Shown here: piece after piece, positions 1-7,111 of the stretch
How positions within the stretch are numbered: the stretch's first letter is position 1
Layout of the letters: every line of letters begins with the position of its first letter
IMG/VR virus record: IMGVR_UViG_3300025009_000330
Location: 1-27,661 of that record
Length of the DNA: 27,661 nt
Direction: 5' to 3' (one strand)
DNA from: a virus
Notes under the pieces: model-generated
Told to the model about the DNA's origin: nothing
Database searches by the model: none
Seen by the model: the letters and a program-made list of their open reading frames with translations, nothing else
Position numbers and translations under genes: made by a program

Positions 1-39
1 CGATAGGAATAAGATGTTACGATTGCCATATTGCACACG

Positions 40-61
40 GATGAATTAACTGCAAAAAAAA
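40..61 (+). repeat. Left-end transposase binding site L1
   Basis: GAATTAACTGCAAAAAAAA begins at 43. It is the outermost copy at the left end and is matched in inverted orientation at 27602-27621. Paired inverted end sites are the substrate of MuA-family transposases. Confidence 0.75.
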
Positions 62-95
62 GGCGCGTTTTTGAATTGTTTTGCAAGGGATGTTT

Positions 96-118
96 GCGGA
101 TTAACTGCAAAAAATTTT
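96..118 (+). repeat. Left-end transposase binding site L2
   Basis: ATTAACTGCAAAAAATTTT (100-118) is identical over 19 bp to the inner right-end copy. It lies about 57 bp inside L1. A degenerate version (TTGAATTGTTTTGCAA) lies between at 71-86, and another (GAAACTGCATAAAAAA) at about 167-182; these may be weak extra sites. Confidence 0.7.
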
Positions 119-261
119 AAAAAGCGCATTGCCGGAACAATTTATACTGTAATTACTTACCATTTTGAAACTGCATAAAAAACCCGTTTACGCCACGTAT
201 TACAAACAATTTGGAAATAGATACGCCGCTACCGGCAAAAATGAAACTTGCTGATTTTTGC

Positions 262-339
262 TTATCGGAAATAACGGAAGTGCGAAAATGAGATAAAAAC
301 GTAACCATTTCCGATAATTTTACTTAGTATTTCCGATAA
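262..339. repeat. Cluster of three ATTTCCGATAA repeats
   Basis: The 11-mer ATTTCCGATAA occurs at 307-317 and 329-339 (direct, 22 bp apart, about two helical turns) and inverted at 262-272. The cluster lies between the left end and the end of the leftward SHOCT gene. The stretch 119-346 holds no gene. Possible roles are a regulator or accessory site for transposition; the sequence does not decide. Confidence 0.6.
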
Positions 340-346
340 CAGAATA

Positions 347-1030
347 TTACCCAATCAATTTTCTTTTTTCCAACTCAAATTCTACCATGTCAATTAAATT
401 AGCATCTAGTAACTCTTTTAGTTTCATTAATTGATCGATGGAAGTATTATCATTAGTGGAATTATTGGCCTTCTCCAGCTCAGATATATCTTTGAATAAG
501 TTGTTGAAATTCTCTTTGAAAAAACTATAAACAGATTGTAAGTGCTTGTCTTTACAAGAAAATATTAAAATATGTTCTGTATCGTTTAGCGTTATTGAAT
601 AAAGCAATAAATTATCAACATCGTTTATATTCACTTCTTTATCTTTAATCCCAGACATACCGCCAAGTATAGTCCCAACCGGGCCGAAAAGTAAACTCCC
701 AATTAAGGCGCGTCCAATAATCGATCTGTTTTTTTTAATTTTCATATCAGCTTGCCTTTTGATCGACCAAAAATTCATCTGGTTGTAAAGCAAACCGATT
801 CTGAAATTTTCGAAAGCGAGCATGAAAGTAATTTCAAGGCCTTTAGGTCTCATTGTTAAATTTATAAACGGAGTTGCTGCTGTTATTTTTTTCTCTGCCA
901 GCATGTTATCAATTTGCGATATACCGCCAATGTATTTCACTTTATCAATACATGCGTTTCCGGCTTTGCCACTAAAGAGACCATATTTTCCAAGATAATT
1001 CTCAATTTCTTTTTTTGAAAGTAATCTCAT
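347..1030 (-). CDS. SHOCT-domain protein next to the repressor
   Basis: A protein of about 227 aa. I start it at ATG 1030 because a GAGGTAAAG ribosome site lies just before it; a longer reading from 1066 would overlap the repressor. The C-terminus (DQLMKLKELLD..., ending VEFELEKRKLIG) fits the SHOCT domain, a short helical-hairpin tail found on many bacterial and phage proteins. A glycine-rich hydrophobic stretch, RALIGSLLFGPVGTILGG, lies mid-protein and could touch or cross a membrane. The gene follows the repressor by 7 bp and should be co-transcribed with it, so it is probably expressed in the lysogen. An immunity, exclusion or host-modifying role is possible. The N-terminal region is not recognised. 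Confidence 0.7.
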   Translation of the reverse strand: MRLLSKKEIENYLGKYGLFSGKAGNACIDKVKYIGGISQIDNMLAEKKITAATPFINLTMRPKGLEITFMLAFENFRIGLLYNQMNFWSIKRQADMKIKKNRSIIGRALIGSLLFGPVGTILGGMSGIKDKEVNINDVDNLLLYSITLNDTEHILIFSCKDKHLQSVYSFFKENFNNLFKDISELEKANNSTNDNTSIDQLMKLKELLDANLIDMVEFELEKRKLIG

Positions 1031-1037
1031 CTTTACC

Positions 1038-1382
1038 TCATAATGGTTTATAATCATTAATAACATTAAGGATGTTTTCTAGTTTATCTTTGATTTCAAC
1101 AACCTCTCTATTTAACTTTTCTTGTATAAGATTTTTTTTATAATCATTAGTTGGTTCTGCTATCTTGTAATCACTAACTAATTGTTTATCATCTAAAAGC
1201 CAATTCAAATTACAATCTAATTTCTGAAGCTTTTGAAAAAAATCAAAACCGGGTTTTTGTTTACCAGACAAATAGCGTGATAAAACGGGTTGAGTTATAC
1301 TCATTTCTTCTGCAAAATCTTTCAATTTACCAAACTTTAATTTAGCCCAAAAAACAAGTTTATCTTCAAAAACCAAGCTCAC
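1038..1382 (-). CDS. XRE-family HTH repressor (lysogeny)
   Basis: A 114-aa protein with a helix-turn-helix near residues 17-60: LKDFAEEMSITQPVLSRYLS followed by GKQKPG, the usual recognition helix and turn of XRE/Cro-CI proteins. The tail is charged and probably coiled (KLNREVVEIKDKLENI) and could serve for oligomerisation; there is no LexA-type peptidase domain. It is transcribed leftwards, divergent from the early genes, exactly where the Mu c repressor lies. An 18-bp near-palindrome at 1392-1409, between this gene and the early promoter, is its likely operator. The family call is firm; the repressor role is inferred from position. Confidence 0.8.
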   Translation of the reverse strand: MSLVFEDKLVFWAKLKFGKLKDFAEEMSITQPVLSRYLSGKQKPGFDFFQKLQKLDCNLNWLLDDKQLVSDYKIAEPTNDYKKNLIQEKLNREVVEIKDKLENILNVINDYKPL

Positions 1383-1391
1383 CTCATTTTA

Positions 1392-1409
1392 TTTACCTTA
1401 TAGGGTAAA
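1392..1409. promoter_or_regulatory. Candidate operator, 18-bp near-palindrome
   Basis: TTTACCTTATAGGGTAAA is symmetrical at 8 of 9 half-site positions. It sits 9 bp upstream of the repressor start and 6 bp before the TTGACA box of the early promoter, well placed for a repressor or Ner-type protein to control both directions. Confidence 0.5.
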
Positions 1410-1415
1410 AAACTA

Positions 1416-1446
1416 TTGACAGTAATTACCTAATTCACTAAGTTTG
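1416..1446 (+). promoter_or_regulatory. Early promoter, TTGACA-17-TAAGTTTG
   Basis: TTGACA (1416-1421) and TAAGTTTG (1439-1446) are 17 bp apart. TAnnTTTG is the -7 element of the primary Bacteroidota sigma factor. Start of transcription would be near 1453, about 40 nt before the first early gene. The 8-bp palindrome GTAATTAC (1422-1429) lies in the spacer and recurs at 149-156 in the left end. Confidence 0.55.
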
Positions 1447-1490
1447 TAATAAAATTATTACATAAAATTTTAATCTGATAGAGCCAACGA

Positions 1491-1745
1491 ATGAAAATTC
1501 CTAAAAAAATACAGTTTGAAGATATTCGATTCCACAAAGGACTTATCAGACAAGAAGAATTGAGAAAGCTAACCGGGTTCAAAAGTCAAGGTTTTATATC
1601 TCAATTACTCAATAGAAAACGTTCAAATCCAAAATCAAAGCGTTCTAAAAAAGGAACAAGAACAATATTGCGAAATGCAATTGTAGAATATCATAAAGCT
1701 ATGGGTATTCCGATTGAATTTGTTCCTATGCAATATAATGATTGA
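1491..1745 (+). CDS. Ner/Cro-like small DNA-binding early regulator
   Basis: An 84-aa very basic protein, first of the rightward early operon. Residues about 20-45 (IRQEELRKLTGFKSQGFISQ, then LLNRKRSNP) look like a helix-turn-helix, and a lysine/arginine cluster (KSKRSKKGTR) follows. Its position, directly downstream of the early promoter and divergent from the repressor, is that of Mu ner, which shuts down early transcription and the repressor. Similarity to Ner itself cannot be shown by eye, so the role rests on size, charge and position. Confidence 0.55.
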   Translation: MKIPKKIQFEDIRFHKGLIRQEELRKLTGFKSQGFISQLLNRKRSNPKSKRSKKGTRTILRNAIVEYHKAMGIPIEFVPMQYND

Positions 1746-1784
1746 ACTGTAAAAATTGTATTAAAATAAACCGGGAAGATTTCC

Positions 1785-2261
1785 ATGCGGGAACTTGAAG
1801 ACATTAAAACCGTTATCTATAAAACTATTCATAAAAACAAAAGCAAAAAATCCATTGAGCAAATAGCCGATGAAATGGGTATTGATGTAATGACTTTATA
1901 TAAATATCCATTGCCGGAACCAAGCGGCAGCAACATGCCGCTTAAGAGACTTATACCTTTAATGAAAGCAACCGGCGATTATTCTTTGTTGAAACACATT
2001 GCCGCAATGTGCGAATATATAGTAGTAAAAGTTCCGCGCTTCAAAGCCAGCAAAGGCGACAGCAACGAAATTATTTCCAGCTACCAGGCGACGAGCTGTA
2101 AAGCCTTCAATGATATGATAGAATTTTTTAAGAATAGATCGAAAGAAAATTATCAAAAAGTAACAGAGAGTTTACGCGCTGTAATGGAAGAAAGTGTAGG
2201 AACGCAAAAATATATTGACAAAGAATTCAGCGGTCAACTGGACGCATTCGAACAAGACTAA
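1785..2261 (+). CDS. CII-like phage regulatory protein
   Basis: A 158-aa protein. The first half, KSIEQIADEMGIDVMTLYKY followed by PLPEPSG...MPLKRLIPLMKATGDYSLLKHIA, has the form of the phage regulatory CII / CP76 family: a helix-turn-helix, a substrate loop, then the 'tgD-x-x-L-l-x-x-iA' helix. The second half is helical and charged. Such proteins act as transcription regulators or replication-associated DNA-binding proteins in temperate phages. It is second in the early operon, before the transposase. Family assignment is moderate; the regulated target is unknown. Confidence 0.55.
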   Translation: MRELEDIKTVIYKTIHKNKSKKSIEQIADEMGIDVMTLYKYPLPEPSGSNMPLKRLIPLMKATGDYSLLKHIAAMCEYIVVKVPRFKASKGDSNEIISSYQATSCKAFNDMIEFFKNRSKENYQKVTESLRAVMEESVGTQKYIDKEFSGQLDAFEQD

Positions 2262-2271
2262 GGAGAAAAAA

Positions 2272-2502
2272 ATGAAAAACAAATTATTAACCGGCTTAGA
2301 ACAAGCAAAAAAACTTGTTAAAGAAATTTCTCAGAATAATAAAATCTCGGTTAATTCTGTAGTGATAGAAAGATCGGTGTTGACTGAAAAAATAGTAAAC
2401 ATTGAACTATCACTCTCTCTCTATCGAGAAGAACAAAAACCCGGAGCTGGAAAAGTTGAAGGCTCGTTTATTTCTACCGAACCAGCGGATTCCGAGGATT
2501 GA
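2272..2502 (+). CDS. Small hypothetical early protein
   Basis: A 76-aa protein. The start at 2272 is chosen because AGGAGAAAAA precedes it; an in-frame upstream start at 2215 would overlap the previous gene. The N-terminus is lysine-rich and helical, the C-terminus acidic (EPADSED). No domain is recognised. It lies 10 bp after the CII-like gene and is the last rightward gene before the gap preceding the transposase. Confidence 0.55.
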   Translation: MKNKLLTGLEQAKKLVKEISQNNKISVNSVVIERSVLTEKIVNIELSLSLYREEQKPGAGKVEGSFISTEPADSED

Positions 2503-2677
2503 GGATTTCATTTTGATACTGCTGCAAAATCAATTTAGCGTGTTTAATATAATAATTCATACTGCCTCTTTTGGCAGGTTCTTCAAGCAACATTAATTGT
2601 TGAGCGATGATAACAATGCCCATAGTTAAGAGATCGTTTTTAGCAATGTTAAAATTTTTTTCAAATTCTTCGTTCAT
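2474..2677 (-). CDS. Possible small leftward gene upstream of the transposase
   Basis: A 67-aa reading frame with protein-like composition (NIAKNDLLTMGIVIIAQQLM, then LLEEPAKRG...YYIKHAKLILQQYQNEI) fills most of the otherwise empty gap 2503-2769. It overlaps the end of the rightward gene by 29 bp. Only a weak ribosome site (GAGAA) precedes its ATG, and no promoter is obvious. It would be antisense to early transcription. It may be real or a remnant; no family is recognised. Confidence 0.4.
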   Translation of the reverse strand: MNEEFEKNFNIAKNDLLTMGIVIIAQQLMLLEEPAKRGSMNYYIKHAKLILQQYQNEILNPRNPLVR

Positions 2678-2707
2678 ACGAATTCTCGATTAGTTGAATA
2701 AATAAAG

Positions 2708-2746
2708 AGTCCCGCCTCTCTGCCGGCCAGCGTCAGGCGGGACTTT
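2708..2746 (+). terminator. GC-rich hairpin before the transposase (attenuator or repeat)
   Basis: AGTCCCGCCT (2708-2717) pairs perfectly with AGGCGGGACT (2735-2744), with a 17-nt loop and a short T run. It stands 24 bp before the transposase start, so read-through would set transposase level. The loop sequence CTGCCGGCCAGCGTC resembles interspersed host repeats, so it may be an inserted repeat rather than a dedicated terminator. Confidence 0.5.
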
Positions 2747-2769
2747 AACACTACATAAAGGATCACTTT

Positions 2770-4761
2770 ATGCAACTCAAATCTAACGATTATACAAGTC
2801 TTCTTCCATCCCCCGAAGTTGCTACAACCAGCAAACAATATAAAATTTCTCAACTAGCAGTAAAGCTTAATGTTACAGATAGAGCAGTTCGTTGGATGAT
2901 CGAGAATAATAAGCTACCCGAACAATATGAGTTGATAAAGATTTCCGATAGGAAAAGAATTATTGTAGAAAAGGAAGCGCTGAAGAAAGAGGAACCGAAA
3001 TACATTCACCCTTCCGAACTACCGGCTGATGCAATACTAAATATTACAAATTGTTTGAACGATGCACTCTTTATAAAACCGAGCGGCAAAGCAAACGTTG
3101 CAAAAATTGCAGAGCATGTAAACCAACACTACTGGACTGTAAAGAGATACCTTGAGGGAAATTACAAAGCAAAAGATGAAGCCCGCGCCGATAAAGGAAT
3201 AAGCAGAAAGTACAAACAATACAAACCGCAATCTCAAAAAATTATAAGAGCATGTTTTGAAAAACATTTTCAGAGTTCCGCGCAAATAAATGTACAACAA
3301 GCTATCCGCGCGGTTTACAATGAACTTGGAGAAAGAATACCGGTGCGGCTTGCAACTGAGTGGAAGCATTCTCTGTTAGGCACGCATACGATGAAACATT
3401 ACTACCGAACATTTATAAAAAAATATGTTCCGCATATCCGGCGCGATTTATGGGGAGAAACAAGAAACTTTTTAGATGTTGTAGAATGCGACGTATGGCC
3501 GGTGGATGTTCCTTTTGTTGATGATGAAACAAGAAAACAAATTGATGCAGAGCTGCAAGAATTAAAAAATAAAAATTACGGACAGTGGGAAGAGCAAAGA
3601 ACAAAAGCATACCGCGCGGAAATGTTGGCATTCATTGACCGCAAAACACGCTACCCTTTGCAAATATTAATTTGTCCTCATTCAGTTAGCGCCGTTGATG
3701 TAAAAAAAGGTTTGATGTTATTGATACGCGAATGGGGAATGTTCAAACAACTTTACATTGACAACGGAAGTGAATTCTTTAACGAAACAATAATTGATTT
3801 TATACATGGCATTCATTACAGCGATTCTACATGGACGGAAGGCGGACATAACCAAAAAGTTATTGAGTTAAAACAAGCTGAACAAATTGGAACCGCTAAA
3901 GCATACTCGCCGTACGGAAAAGGTTTAGTTGAAAGATTCTTCCGCGAGAATAAAGACAGATGGGCATCATATCAAATTGCTTATTCACCAAACAGATTTG
4001 AAAGTAGAAAACCAACCTTAAGACTTTCCGCCGTACAACCAACATTGAATTTTAATGAGCTTGCTTTATCGTTGATGAACTTTGTTTACAATGATTATGT
4101 GAACGAAGAGAGACCGGAAATGTTTTTGAATCCGGCTCGGACGAAAGCGGCTGATTGCAACATTGACAGACCGAAAACAATTAAAGAAGCTTTCGACAGA
4201 GCATATGCAAGAGAAGAATATCAAAAACAAATTGTTTCCGATTATGTACTTGCGTTCTACTATGCAGAAAAATTCAAAGTAACATTCCGCGAAGGCTGCA
4301 TAAGATTAACCTACAAAACTTTTGTGATGAGATACATTCCGGTTGATGATGATATTGAAAATATTATCGAATACACTGAAAAGAAAAAAGCTCTCACTCT
4401 CCTACTCAATCCATCTAACATTTATGAATGCTGGTTATTTGACGGCAACAATAGAATAGCGCACGCGCTTGATATTCATTACAACGAAAAGTTAGGTGTT
4501 GGAATGGATAGAGCAAACTACATTCAGAAAATTCAAAACAAAGTTATTGCCGCAACACGTAAGCAGATGAAACTTGTTGATGAATACGAGCACTTAGTAC
4601 GCCACGAAACAATTACAAACAAGTTTACCGAAAGCGATTTTAACCCGAGTGTAAAAATAACCGAGCAACAAAATTTTGAAGAAGAGTTAGCAGTAATTGA
4701 AAAAGAAGCTGATTCCGAATGTGTAAAAAGCATTTGGGATATTGATTTAGATGAAGATTAA
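2770..4761 (+). CDS. MuA-like DDE transposase
   Basis: A 663-aa protein, the same length as Mu A. Residues about 25-75 form a winged-helix DNA-binding domain (KISQLAVKLNVTDRAVRWMI), probably for end or enhancer sites. The RNase H-fold catalytic core follows: D241 in VVECDVWPVD, D331 in QLYIDNGSEF and E388 in GKGLVERFFRENKDRW. The last two are 57 residues apart (56 in Mu A); the first two are 90 apart against 67, so this core has an insertion (about 250-280, charged). The C-terminus is acidic (WDIDLDED) and lacks the basic tail by which Mu A is recognised by ClpX. It catalyses integration and replicative transposition using the end repeats. An AAGGA site precedes the ATG. Confidence 0.93.
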   Translation: MQLKSNDYTSLLPSPEVATTSKQYKISQLAVKLNVTDRAVRWMIENNKLPEQYELIKISDRKRIIVEKEALKKEEPKYIHPSELPADAILNITNCLNDALFIKPSGKANVAKIAEHVNQHYWTVKRYLEGNYKAKDEARADKGISRKYKQYKPQSQKIIRACFEKHFQSSAQINVQQAIRAVYNELGERIPVRLATEWKHSLLGTHTMKHYYRTFIKKYVPHIRRDLWGETRNFLDVVECDVWPVDVPFVDDETRKQIDAELQELKNKNYGQWEEQRTKAYRAEMLAFIDRKTRYPLQILICPHSVSAVDVKKGLMLLIREWGMFKQLYIDNGSEFFNETIIDFIHGIHYSDSTWTEGGHNQKVIELKQAEQIGTAKAYSPYGKGLVERFFRENKDRWASYQIAYSPNRFESRKPTLRLSAVQPTLNFNELALSLMNFVYNDYVNEERPEMFLNPARTKAADCNIDRPKTIKEAFDRAYAREEYQKQIVSDYVLAFYYAEKFKVTFREGCIRLTYKTFVMRYIPVDDDIENIIEYTEKKKALTLLLNPSNIYECWLFDGNNRIAHALDIHYNEKLGVGMDRANYIQKIQNKVIAATRKQMKLVDEYEHLVRHETITNKFTESDFNPSVKITEQQNFEEELAVIEKEADSECVKSIWDIDLDED

Positions 4762-4786
4762 CACACACATATAAAGGAGTAGTACA

Positions 4787-5155
4787 ATGGCAAAAGGTTC
4801 AATGGTGGTATCGGAAAGCGGAAAGCTAACTTCTCAAAATGATGAGATTAAAAAACTTACCCGCTCGTTTATGAAAGCCAACAATAAAATTGCTGAATAT
4901 GTTGAGGAACAAAACATTCACGAAAAAACATTGAAAGAACTCAATGAAAAAAAGAAAGCATTAACGGCAAAGGTTAATGAAGAGATCAAAGAAATAAAGC
5001 AAAATCAAAAGCAGTTGCGGGACAAAGTAATATTCCAATTAGGTGAACGCTCCGCACAGGCAAAGATATTGAAAGAGCTAGGTGCATCGGTAGAGGATAA
5101 AGAAACACTGAAACGCATTCCGCAAAACTTAAAAGTGGAGATTGAACATGAATGA
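4787..5155 (+). CDS. Coiled-coil protein in the MuB position
   Basis: A 122-aa lysine/glutamate-rich protein predicted to be mostly coiled coil (residues about 15-90, with KELNEKKKALTAKVNEEIKE). It follows the transposase by 25 bp after a strong AAAGGAG site. In Mu the next gene is the AAA+ ATPase B; this protein is far too short and has no Walker A (GxxxxGKT) or Walker B, so it is not MuB. It could be a transposition accessory protein. No named family is recognised. Confidence 0.65.
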   Translation: MAKGSMVVSESGKLTSQNDEIKKLTRSFMKANNKIAEYVEEQNIHEKTLKELNEKKKALTAKVNEEIKEIKQNQKQLRDKVIFQLGERSAQAKILKELGASVEDKETLKRIPQNLKVEIEHE

Positions 5156-5666
5156 AGTTGATGAGGTAAAAGCGGTTGGCATTATGAAGAAAATGAGAAC
5201 CGATTTACACCGGGCAATTGTAACGCACATGAATGTTATCGGTTTGACAGAGAGCGAAGAAATTATAGAACGCTTCAAGCGCTGGTATTTGTTCGATTAT
5301 TTCAATGTTGAAACAAGCCGCGCTCTTAGCATTGAAGGGTTAGAAGCTGCAAAGAAGCAATTGAAAACAGTAACACTTGAGGAAGCGCTAAAAGGTATCA
5401 CGAGAAAATATCATTTCTACACAAGCGATAAGCAATTAGTTAGATGCACTCAAGGACAGGTTAATAAAATTTACGCTGTTGCGCTTGGCAGTTTGAAAAT
5501 GGGAAAGGAAAAAATGTTTGAATACATCAACACTTCTTTGCATAGAGAAGTTTGGAAATTCAAAATGTCTATGACGGAAGCGGACACAGTAATAAAGAGG
5601 TTGGAGAATTTTGAAGTAAAGAAAATCCGGGATAAAAGAAATGAACGAGAAAATAATAAAAGGTAA
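5148..5666 (+). CDS. GemA-like (Mu gp16 / DUF1018-type) protein
   Basis: About 172 aa. ATG 5148 is preferred over a TTG two codons upstream because GGAG lies 7 nt before it. The C-terminal part (TQGQVNKIYAVALGSLKMGK, then a region ending WKFKMSMTEADTVIKRLENF) has the pattern of the GemA C-terminal domain: 'Q-x-x-x-I-x-x-L/A...W...lT-x-x-e-A-x-x-v-I-x-x-L'. In Mu, GemA is an early protein reported to influence host gene expression and DNA topology. It overlaps the end of the preceding gene. The match is by pattern only; the N-terminal half is more divergent. Confidence 0.55.
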   Translation: MNEVDEVKAVGIMKKMRTDLHRAIVTHMNVIGLTESEEIIERFKRWYLFDYFNVETSRALSIEGLEAAKKQLKTVTLEEALKGITRKYHFYTSDKQLVRCTQGQVNKIYAVALGSLKMGKEKMFEYINTSLHREVWKFKMSMTEADTVIKRLENFEVKKIRDKRNERENNKR

Positions 5667-5916
5667 ATATTCTTCCGTTGCAAAAATTATTGATGAAGAT
5701 TACAAAGGCTACAATAAACCATTCGCGTTAAAGCACTACATCCAACGTCTTCAAGTTGGTTATCACTATTCATATTCATCGGCAACATTCTTGAAAATTG
5801 TTGCCGCTTACGAACTGTTTTTAATCCACACAGACAGAAAAGACATTCACTATAAAAATATAAAGGACTGGCAAATAATAGCGTGGCCGGTTCCTAAAGT
5901 AATTTCAATTAATTAA
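5641..5916 (+). CDS. Hypothetical early protein
   Basis: A 91-aa protein rich in tyrosine, lysine and isoleucine. It overlaps the 3' end of the GemA-like gene by 26 bp, which suggests translational coupling since only a weak ribosome site is visible. No domain is recognised; it appears soluble. Confidence 0.6.
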   Translation: MNEKIIKGKYSSVAKIIDEDYKGYNKPFALKHYIQRLQVGYHYSYSSATFLKIVAAYELFLIHTDRKDIHYKNIKDWQIIAWPVPKVISIN

Positions 5917-5927
5917 AGGAGAAACAG

Positions 5928-6221
5928 ATGAACGGACAAGTTCCGGTTGAAGTGCTTTCTGTTGAAACTCAAATTCACTACACGCTTTCTATTATCAACA
6001 AAAAGAAAGAGCAGATCGCAAAGAATGAGAGTAAGCAACAGAGTCTTAAAGCAGCGCACGATGAATTTGTTGCGCTGGAAGAAAGCAACAAATCGTTCAA
6101 GAAAGATATTGAACATGATTACAAATCAATAAAACAAGTTATTGATTTCACAGAAAGGAACGCCGGATACATTATTGAAACCGGACCGCTATTTAACCAA
6201 GAAAAGGAAGGTGAGAATTGA
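5928..6221 (+). CDS. Small coiled-coil early protein
   Basis: A 97-aa protein preceded by AAAGGAG. Residues about 20-70 (INKKKEQIAKNESKQQSLKA and on) are heptad-like and highly charged, suggesting a helical hairpin. It overlaps the next gene by 4 bp. It resembles small coiled-coil proteins of other Mu-like early regions in character only; no function can be assigned. Confidence 0.6.
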   Translation: MNGQVPVEVLSVETQIHYTLSIINKKKEQIAKNESKQQSLKAAHDEFVALEESNKSFKKDIEHDYKSIKQVIDFTERNAGYIIETGPLFNQEKEGEN

Positions 6222-6553
6222 AAGCACTAAAAACATACGCGAAATTTTTCAAGAAGAAAGCAGCTTATGAAGAAATTCTTTCGGACATAAAACCGAATGC
6301 TTTACGTGAATTAAAAAAACAACCAGAAGGGAAAGCAGATGTTGATGGAATTGAGTTTCATGTAACAAATAAAACAACAAAAAAATATTCTGAAGAATTA
6401 ACAACACAAATAAAAAAACTTCGTGAAGATGAAGAGGAAGCTGGAAAAGTAAAGACTTCATCAACTGAAAGTTTTGACGCATCAATTCCGAGAAGTGTAA
6501 AAGAATCAGTGTTATCAGATGTATCTGATTTCAAAAAACATTTTGATTTGTAG
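6218..6553 (+). CDS. Hypothetical early protein (TTG start)
   Basis: A 111-aa protein read from TTG 6218, which overlaps the stop of the upstream gene and has GGTGAG a few bases before. It includes the segment VDGIEFHVTNKTTKKYSEEL and a very charged helix with an acidic run (LREDEEEAGK). The pattern of a beta-strand segment inside a helical protein is like small phage Siphovirus-Gp157-type or replication accessory proteins, but nothing is specific enough to name. Confidence 0.6.
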   Translation: MKALKTYAKFFKKKAAYEEILSDIKPNALRELKKQPEGKADVDGIEFHVTNKTTKKYSEELTTQIKKLREDEEEAGKVKTSSTESFDASIPRSVKESVLSDVSDFKKHFDL

Positions 6554-6554
6554 A

Positions 6555-6812
6555 ATGATTGAACCAAGTGGCTTGACTGATGAACTTATTGAAGCGCTGC
6601 AAAATTACGGAGTTAAGCCGTATGAGATTTCGCATTTGAAAAAAGGTTCAACAAACAAGATCGGCAGAGACAGAATGAAAAAAATAACAGCACTCTTAAA
6701 CGCAACACTTGTTAATGCCGATCAGTTTGTTCCCTTTGATGAAACAAAGAAAAAAGAATTTGCCGGGATAAAAAAAATATTCGTTCTACCAGTAAACTTT
6801 GAGAAAATGTAA
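6555..6812 (+). CDS. Hypothetical early protein, possible HTH
   Basis: About 85 aa from ATG 6555, one base after the upstream stop; a longer reading from 6519 would overlap that gene. The N-terminal part (LTDELIEALQNYGVKPYEIS, then HLKKGSTNKIGRDRMKKITALLN) could form a small helix-turn-helix. The C-terminus is basic with hydrophobic strands. No family is recognised. Confidence 0.55.
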   Translation: MIEPSGLTDELIEALQNYGVKPYEISHLKKGSTNKIGRDRMKKITALLNATLVNADQFVPFDETKKKEFAGIKKIFVLPVNFEKM

Positions 6813-7111
6813 TGACGTGTAGAAACTGCGGTCTTGATTACAAAGAAGATTATCAAAACGATTTTAAGATCGTGATGAAAACTTACGACAGTTACGGACT
6901 TCCGTTCATTCACCGCGTTAGAGCTTGTCCGCATTGCAATGATTTAAGCTTGACTGTTGAAAAGCACACCGGGGAAAAAGGTTATCCGACAGTTGAAATA
7001 AAAGAAGTTTTCACCTTGAATAAAGTTCTATTCAACAGCACAGATTTATGGATTGCCCGCTACCCTGGTGAAATAAAATTAATCACTCAAATAAAAAAGT
7101 TGGTAGAATGA
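6812..7111 (+). CDS. Zinc-ribbon early protein
   Basis: A 99-aa protein with two CxxC pairs (C3/C6 and C39/C42), which would bind one zinc ion as a zinc ribbon; the first pair is right at the N-terminus (MTCRNCGLDY), the second in RACPHCND. The remainder is beta-rich. The start overlaps the preceding stop (TAATG) and the end overlaps the next gene by 4 bp, so it lies in a tightly coupled operon. Nucleic-acid binding is possible but not shown. Confidence 0.65.
   Translation: MTCRNCGLDYKEDYQNDFKIVMKTYDSYGLPFIHRVRACPHCNDLSLTVEKHTGEKGYPTVEIKEVFTLNKVLFNSTDLWIARYPGEIKLITQIKKLVE

Noticed and set aside
2402-2596. A 64-codon rightward frame overlapping the small early gene
   Set aside because: Starts inside the better-supported gene at 2272 in another frame and has no ribosome site; composition is less protein-like than the leftward frame at 2474-2677.
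4787-5155. The gene after the transposase as MuB
   Set aside because: Far too short, coiled coil, and no Walker A or B motif.
5947-6132. Second frame inside the coiled-coil early gene
   Set aside because: Arginine/lysine-rich out-of-frame translation of an A-rich gene; the main frame has AAGGAG and clean junctions.
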